Positions 59,153 through 64,000 of a DNA stretch of 64,000 nt are shown one piece after another. Origin of the DNA: Anaerolineales bacterium (GTDB lineage: Bacteria; Chloroflexota; Anaerolineae; Anaerolineales; UBA6663); the NCBI GenBank assembly GCA_020850595.1, contig JADZEK010000005.1:1-64000 (forward strand), read 5' to 3'. Under the pieces are notes generated by a model. It was not told the DNA's origin. It ran no database searches and saw nothing but the letters and a program-made list of their open reading frames with translations. Position 1 is the stretch's first letter. Every line of letters begins with the position of its first letter. The translations under genes and the position numbers were made by a program.

Positions 59153-59301
59153 GCGCGCATGGTGTTCTGATCCAACCGATCACGGGCCGCGGGCGTGCTT
59201 GCCCCGGCCCGTTGGCCTACCTGCCCGTTGCTGCCCCGCCGCCCGCGCGCGGCGACTCTAACACCGTCGTTCGGCCTCTACCCCACAGCGAGCCAACCCA
59301 C

Positions 59302-60408
59302 ATGCCTGATTCTGCTCTGCCCTATTGGGTTCTTGTTGGCACATACACCCAGGGTGGTTTTGCCACCGGGCCATCGCAAGGCGTCTACGTCTACCGCCTG
59401 GACCCGGCCGACGGCACCCTCACCTATGTAGGCTTCGGCGACCCCGGCCCTAACCCGTCGTTCCTGGCTGTGCACCCCTCCGGCCGGTTCGTCTACACCG
59501 TCAACGAGGTTGATAACTTCGGCGGCCGGCGCAGCGGCGGCGTGACGGCCTTTGCCTTTGACCGCCAGACCGGCGCGCTCACCCGCCTGAACCAGGAGAG
59601 CGCTCACGGCACGGTCAGTTGCCACATCAGCGTAGACCCCGCGGGCCGCTTCGCCCTGGCGGCCAACTACGGCAGCGGCGACACGCTGGTCATCCCCATC
59701 CGCGCCGACGGCACGCTCGGCCCGGCGGCCCAGATCGTAGACCACGTGAGCCTCGTGCCGGGGGCCGCGCCCGACACCTCGCACGCGCACTCCGCCAACC
59801 TCGCGCCCGACGGCCGCTTCGTCCTCGTGGCCGACCTGGGGCTAGACCGCGTGATGATCTACGCCTACAACGCCGCCACCGGCCACCTGAGCCTGAACCC
59901 CAACCAGCCCTGGTACGAGACGGCCAAGGGCGCCGGCCCGCGCCACTTGGACTTTCATCCCAGCGGTCGCTACGTCTACGTCATCAACGAGCTGAACTCC
60001 ACGTTGACGGCCCTGGCCTACGACCCAGATCGCGGCCTGCTGACCGAACTGCAAACCCTCTCCACGCTCCCGGCGGGCTACAGCGGCGGCAACAGCTGCG
60101 CCGATGTTCATGTCTCACCCGACGGGCGCTTTGTCTATGGCTCCAACCGCGGCCACGACAGCCTGGCGGCATTCAGCATTGACCCGGCCACCGGCCTGCT
60201 CACCTTGGCGGCCCACACCTCCACCGCAGGCCGCACGCCCCGCAACTTCAACCTCGACCCCACCGGGCGTTTTGTCTACGTGGGCAATCAGGACACCGCT
60301 CAAATTGTTGTCTTTCGCCGCGACGCCGCCACCGGCGCGCTGACCCTGACCGGCCAGGTGCTCGACGTGCCCTCGCCGGTCTGCATCAAATTCCTGGCGG
60401 CGGCTTGA
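59302..60408 (+). CDS. Lactonase, 6-phosphogluconolactonase (YbhE/Pgl) beta-propeller family
   Basis: 368 aa. It starts PYWVLVGTYTQGG and repeats the lactonase pattern of blades: FLAVHPSGRFVYTVNEV, HISVDPAGRFALAANYGSGD, LAPDGRFVLVADLG, LDFHPSGRYVYVINEL, VHVSPDGRFVYGSNRG, FNLDPTGRFVYVGNQ, a seven-bladed propeller. It hydrolyses sugar lactones; in this context it may open the lactone made by the aldose or uronate dehydrogenases rather than act in the pentose-phosphate pathway. ATG 59302 is chosen because an upstream in-frame start adds low-similarity sequence. No strong Shine-Dalgarno is seen. Confidence 0.83.
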   Translation: MPDSALPYWVLVGTYTQGGFATGPSQGVYVYRLDPADGTLTYVGFGDPGPNPSFLAVHPSGRFVYTVNEVDNFGGRRSGGVTAFAFDRQTGALTRLNQESAHGTVSCHISVDPAGRFALAANYGSGDTLVIPIRADGTLGPAAQIVDHVSLVPGAAPDTSHAHSANLAPDGRFVLVADLGLDRVMIYAYNAATGHLSLNPNQPWYETAKGAGPRHLDFHPSGRYVYVINELNSTLTALAYDPDRGLLTELQTLSTLPAGYSGGNSCADVHVSPDGRFVYGSNRGHDSLAAFSIDPATGLLTLAAHTSTAGRTPRNFNLDPTGRFVYVGNQDTAQIVVFRRDAATGALTLTGQVLDVPSPVCIKFLAAA

Positions 60409-60439
60409 GCCGTCCGCGCCTGTTGGCTGGAGGCCGACT

Positions 60440-61432
60440 ATGATCAAGATCGCTGAAATTCTGCCCGGACACCCCACGCCGCTGTGGAACCTGGTGAAGC
60501 AGTGCGGCATTACCCACGTGGTCGGTGTCATGGACCTGACGCGCGGCCTGGACGGCGGCCCCGAAGACAAGCCCTGGAGCTACACCCGCCTGCTGGCGCT
60601 GCGCCAGTCTTACGCCGGCGCCGGGCTGACGCTGGACGTGCTCGAAAGCCGTCCGCCGATGGACCAAATTAAGCTCGGTCTGCCGGGCCGCGACGCCCAG
60701 ATCGCGGACGTGTGCGACCTGCTGCGCAACATGGGCAAGGTTGGCATCCCCGTGTGGTGTTACGAGTGGATGCCGGTGTTCAACTGGCTGCGCACCTCGG
60801 TAGACGCGCCCGCCCGGGGTGGGGCGCTGGCGACGGCCTTCGACAACGCCGCCATGGCGGGTCAGCCTGCCACCGAGTATGGCACTGTGACCGAAGACCA
60901 ACTCTGGGAAAACCTGAGCTACTTCCTTCAGCGCGTGGTGCCGGTGGCCGAGGCGGCCGGCGTGAAGCTCGCCATGCACCCCGACGACCCGCCGCTCTCG
61001 CCCATTCGCGGGCTGGGGCGCATCATGCGCAGCGTGGACAACTTCCAGCGCCTGATTGACACCGTGCCCAGCCCCGTCAACGGCGTCACCCTGTGCCAGG
61101 GCAACTTCACGCTCATGACCAACGATCTGCCCGCCGTCATCCGCGCCTTCGGGCGGCAGAACAAGATCTTCTTCGTCCACCTGCGCGACGTGCGCGGCGT
61201 GCCCTCCAAGTTCGTCGAGACCTTCCACGACGAAGGCCAGACCGACATGCTGGCCTGTATGCAGGCTTATGCCGACATCGGCTTTGAGGGCGTGCTGCGC
61301 CCCGACCACGTGCCCACCATGGAAGGCGACAGCAACGCCGACCCGGCCTACTCCTCCATCGGCCGGCTGTTCGCCATCGGCTACATCAAGGGCCTGCGCG
61401 AAGCAGTCTACGGCAAAGCCGCCGTCGAGTAA
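60440..61432 (+). CDS. Mannonate-dehydratase (UxuA)-like enzyme, copy 2
   Basis: 330 aa. It shares the HPDDPP metal motif (LAMHPDDPPLSP), FVHLRDVRG, FHDEGQTDM and LRPDHVPTMEGD with UxuA. It is shorter at the N-terminus than copy 1 (51466) and shares the same motif order. UxuA dehydrates D-mannonate to 2-keto-3-deoxygluconate; a related substrate is possible. Located 31 nt after the lactonase gene and 32 nt before the transporter gene. Confidence 0.82.
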   Translation: MIKIAEILPGHPTPLWNLVKQCGITHVVGVMDLTRGLDGGPEDKPWSYTRLLALRQSYAGAGLTLDVLESRPPMDQIKLGLPGRDAQIADVCDLLRNMGKVGIPVWCYEWMPVFNWLRTSVDAPARGGALATAFDNAAMAGQPATEYGTVTEDQLWENLSYFLQRVVPVAEAAGVKLAMHPDDPPLSPIRGLGRIMRSVDNFQRLIDTVPSPVNGVTLCQGNFTLMTNDLPAVIRAFGRQNKIFFVHLRDVRGVPSKFVETFHDEGQTDMLACMQAYADIGFEGVLRPDHVPTMEGDSNADPAYSSIGRLFAIGYIKGLREAVYGKAAVE

Positions 61433-61464
61433 ATCGGTCGGCGGCCGGGCCGCCCGGACAGCCA

Positions 61465-62787
61465 ATGCAGCGCATTTCGCGATGGGTGCTGGGCGGCAGC
61501 GTAGACGCCAACGGCTGGTATCTCTGCCTGGAGATCTTCTGGTCGTCCATCTACGGCGTGGCCTCCGGCTTCACCACCGCGCTGGCCGTGCGCCTGGGCG
61601 CCAGTAACACCGCCATCTCCTGGATGACCTCCGGCGCGGCCCTGTCGGCGCTGCTCATCGTGCCGCTGGCGGGGCGTTTCCTCCAGCGGCGCGCCAAGCG
61701 GCGCCGGCTGATCTTGTTCGCCCTGTTCCTCAGCCGCGCCAGCGCCCTGCTGTTCATCGTCACCCCGCTGGTGCGCCAGTCGTCCGTGGCGCCCGGCCTG
61801 CTCGTCATCCTCATCAGCCTGCTGGCCACCGTGCCCATGCACGTCTTCAACGTCGGCTTTCCACCGTTTCTGTCGGAGGCCATCCCGCTGGCCGAGCGCG
61901 CCAAGGTCTTCGCCGCTCGCAATACGCTGGCGAGTGTCACCGGCATCTCCTTCAGCGTCATCTTCGGTTGGGCGTTGGTGGCCATGCCGTTCCCCCTCAA
62001 CTATCAGGTCATGTTCTTCATCGGTTTCATCTTCGCCACGCTCAGCAGCTACTACCTGGCCCGGGTGCGGGTGGAAGAGCCGGCCCTCGCGCTGGAGCCG
62101 CCGCCCGCGCCCGTGCCGGCGGCCCCGGTCGCGCCGCGCCCGCCGCTGCGCCAGCGCCTCGGCAGCCTGTGGGCCGAGCTGCAAGCCGAGCGCGGCTTCG
62201 TGCGTTTTAACGTCAACACCTTCCTGCACGCGTTCGGCATGTGGATGGCCGGGCCGCTGTATACCCTCTACCTGCTGCGCGAGCTGGGCCTGGGCGAGAA
62301 CTGGCTGGGCATCTTGGGCGCCGTCACCAGCGTCAGCGCCATCCTCGGCTACCAGGTCTGGCGGCGGGTCATCGAACGCTGGGGCGAGCCAAACACCCTC
62401 AAGCTCACCATGCTGCTGCTAGGCGCCTACCCGCTGCTGCTGGGCCTGTCGGGCTGGCCGCCGGTGATCTTGCTGGCCGGCGCCGTGCATGGCCTGGTGT
62501 CGGCGGGGGTCAGCCTGGCGCACTTCAACACCCAGTTGCGCGTCCTGCCCCCCGCTAAGGGCCATGCCTTCACCGCCTTGAACATGACCTTCATGAACAG
62601 CGGCATCATGGTCGCGCCGCTGATCGGCGTGGCGCTCGCCAACCGTTTCGGGTTGGGCGTCACCCTGGTCGCCTGCGGCTTGGTCGCTATCCTGGGGGCC
62701 ACCAGCTTCTATCTCTGGCCGGTCGAAGCGCCCGCCCTGCGCCCCGGCGCCCGCGCCGCCGCCGATGCCTCGCCCGCCGCGAATTGA
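61465..62787 (+). CDS. Major facilitator superfamily transporter
   Basis: 440 aa with about 12 hydrophobic segments and a Pro/Ala-rich cytoplasmic loop between the halves (LEPPPAPVPAAPVAPRPPL). It starts MQRISRWVLGGSVDANGWYLCLEIFWSS. Substrate cannot be told; by context a sugar or sugar-acid uptake or efflux role is likely. It lies between the UxuA-like and oxygenase genes in the same direction. Confidence 0.83.
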   Translation: MQRISRWVLGGSVDANGWYLCLEIFWSSIYGVASGFTTALAVRLGASNTAISWMTSGAALSALLIVPLAGRFLQRRAKRRRLILFALFLSRASALLFIVTPLVRQSSVAPGLLVILISLLATVPMHVFNVGFPPFLSEAIPLAERAKVFAARNTLASVTGISFSVIFGWALVAMPFPLNYQVMFFIGFIFATLSSYYLARVRVEEPALALEPPPAPVPAAPVAPRPPLRQRLGSLWAELQAERGFVRFNVNTFLHAFGMWMAGPLYTLYLLRELGLGENWLGILGAVTSVSAILGYQVWRRVIERWGEPNTLKLTMLLLGAYPLLLGLSGWPPVILLAGAVHGLVSAGVSLAHFNTQLRVLPPAKGHAFTALNMTFMNSGIMVAPLIGVALANRFGLGVTLVACGLVAILGATSFYLWPVEAPALRPGARAAADASPAAN

Positions 62788-62844
62788 CCCGCCGGCTGGA
62801 TGGCGATACGATCATTCGTGTAACTAACCGCACCGAGGACCAAC

Positions 62845-63864
62845 ATGGCCGTCATTGAAGCCACCCCCGCAAAAACCTACGCCACTTACCGTGTCAGCGT
62901 GGATGAATACGTCCGCTTCCGCGAAAAAGGCTACCTGGTCGTCAAGGGCCTGGTGCCGCCGGACGATGTCGCCGAGATGAACGCGTTCATGGATGACATG
63001 CTCGCCGGCCGCCGCGCCATCTCCGGCGCGCTGATCATGAAAGACCTGGGCCAAAAACCGGGCTCGCCCGGCGAGTGGCTGCGCGCCCACATGCTGCACC
63101 GCCGCTCGCCCATCCACGAGCGTTTCCTGCTGCACCCGCGCACCCTCGACGTGCTGCAAGCCCTCATCGGCCCCGACCTCCTGGCGCTGCAATCCATGCT
63201 CTTCTTCAAGCAGCCGGGCCAACCCGGCCAGGGCTACCACCAAGATGCCTACTACCTGCCCACCTTCCCCGACACGCTTTGCGGCGCGTGGCTGGCGCTG
63301 ACCCCGGCCACCCGCCAGAACGGCTGCCTGTACTTCGCCGTTGGCTCGCAGAACGAGCCGGTCTACCCCGACCCCCGCGGCACCGGCCAGGCGCTGTCGC
63401 AAAACTTCAGTGACCTGGGCACCATCGAGCACCCCAGCGCCACCGACGAGAGCCTCAACGGCCTGAGCCGCGTGGTCAAGAAGTACGCCGGCCGTGCGGA
63501 TGCCGTGGAAGCCGAACCCGGCGACGTGGTCTTCTTTGGCGGGCACGTCGTGCACTGGTCGTACACCAACCAGGCCGACTTCCCGCGCCGCAGCTATGTC
63601 GGCCACTACTGCAACGCCCGCTCGCTGGTGCTGTGGAACCACGGCGAACCCTGGGACGGCGACTCGGCCAACTACCTGCACATCCTGGCGCGCGGCCGCA
63701 CGCACCTGCCCTACGCCCAGCCCCTGTTCGGCACGCCCTGCGCCGCCAACGCGCCCCAGGCCGCCCTAGACGTTGGCCCGCTCCAGCCCATGTCCATGAT
63801 GGGCCTGGACGACGGCCTGATGGGTGCCTCGGAGCACCCCGCCCAGGAGCCAGAAGATCGCTAG
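62845..63864 (+). CDS. Phytanoyl-CoA dioxygenase (PhyH)-family Fe(II)/2-oxoglutarate oxygenase
   Basis: 339 aa. The iron triad is visible: His132 and Asp134 in GYHQDAYYLPT, and the distal His237 in VVHWSYTN; Arg249 (DFPRRSY) would bind 2-oxoglutarate. RFREKGYLVVKGLVPPDDV at the N-terminus is typical of the family. The substrate is unknown: bacterial PhyH enzymes hydroxylate many small molecules. Start ATG 62845 is preceded by GAGGA. It ends the sugar-acid-like + strand run. Confidence 0.82.
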   Translation: MAVIEATPAKTYATYRVSVDEYVRFREKGYLVVKGLVPPDDVAEMNAFMDDMLAGRRAISGALIMKDLGQKPGSPGEWLRAHMLHRRSPIHERFLLHPRTLDVLQALIGPDLLALQSMLFFKQPGQPGQGYHQDAYYLPTFPDTLCGAWLALTPATRQNGCLYFAVGSQNEPVYPDPRGTGQALSQNFSDLGTIEHPSATDESLNGLSRVVKKYAGRADAVEAEPGDVVFFGGHVVHWSYTNQADFPRRSYVGHYCNARSLVLWNHGEPWDGDSANYLHILARGRTHLPYAQPLFGTPCAANAPQAALDVGPLQPMSMMGLDDGLMGASEHPAQEPEDR

Positions 63865-63894
63865 GCCCCGCCTGCCGCGGCGCTGCCTATTTCT

Positions 63895-63920
63895 GTAGAG
63901 GCGTAGCGTGCTACGCCCCG
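63895..63920. repeat. Short palindromic repeat unit
   Basis: GGCGTAGC-GT-GCTACGCC (63900-63907 with 63910-63917) preceded by TGTAGA and followed by CCGG. The form resembles dispersed GTAG(G)GGCGTAGC palindromes known from intergenic regions of some Chloroflexota and cyanobacteria; only one copy is here. The remaining 80 nt to the window end hold no feature I can support. Confidence 0.4.
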
Positions 63921-64000
63921 GGCTTGCTACAAGAGAAGCCAGGTAACTCAATTCGGCAGCCGCTATCAGCCCCGCCGGCGGCGCTGTCGCTGAAAACGTA

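Overview
This 64 kb, GC-rich window reads like a chromosome segment of a Chloroflexota bacterium (Anaerolineae/Caldilineae-like). The assignment rests on domain repertoire and is inference: orphan multi-pass sensor-like membrane proteins, a YabN-type methylase-MazG fusion, a four-gene ECF transporter, a degenerate GroEL paralogue beside an Asp-box beta-propeller, and many sugar-acid enzymes. A 16S or ribosomal-protein tree is needed to confirm it. I saw no tRNA, rRNA, CRISPR, insertion sequence or prophage genes.

Region 1 (1-17.7 kb, all +): the end of tuf, then the S10-spc-alpha ribosomal cluster in near-canonical order (rpsJ to rplQ, with secY, adk, map and rpoA), then truA, rplM and rpsI, closed by a strong intrinsic terminator at 17690-17726. 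infA is missing from its usual place between map and rpmJ. Most genes abut or overlap, yet a few spacers are long and fold well on paper: before rplC, between rpsM and rpsK, and before rpsD, rpoA, rplR and rplM. These are candidate autoregulatory leaders; the rpsM-rpsK element is the most elaborate.

Region 2 (17.7-31.6 kb): a housekeeping and signalling mix. It holds the methylase-MazG fusion, 6-phosphofructokinase, a REC-GAF-GGDEF diguanylate cyclase, an orphan polytopic membrane protein beside a minimal Ser/Thr kinase, two single-pass coiled-coil proteins (one with an N-terminal DNA-binding-type helix-hairpin-helix) divergent from a small sigma factor, SixA, and an ECF vitamin/metal transporter (S-T-A-A).

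Region 3 (31.9-55.2 kb): a sugar-acid catabolic island of four transcription units. Unit A (+) is galactonate-dehydratase-like, uronate-dehydrogenase-like and a GH42-like hydrolase. Unit B (-) is a RuBisCO-like protein (form IV type) and a DeoR regulator. Unit C (+) is a uronate-isomerase-like amidohydrolase, a mutarotase-like protein and an FGGY kinase. Unit D (-) is an ABC sugar importer without its ATPase, mannonate-dehydratase-like, SDR, aldose dehydrogenase, two enolase-superfamily dehydratases, a second GH42-like hydrolase and an SDR. The likely flow is import of an oligoglycoside or uronide, intracellular hydrolysis, oxidation to lactone/acid, dehydration or isomerisation, phosphorylation, and a RuBisCO-like step; the substrate is unknown. 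The importer's binding-protein gene is broken by a perfect 7-bp tandem duplication.

Region 4 (55.5-64 kb, all +): the GroEL-like/beta-propeller pair, then a lactonase, a second mannonate-dehydratase-like enzyme, an MFS transporter and a phytanoyl-CoA-dioxygenase-type oxygenase, which look like a continuation of the sugar-acid theme.
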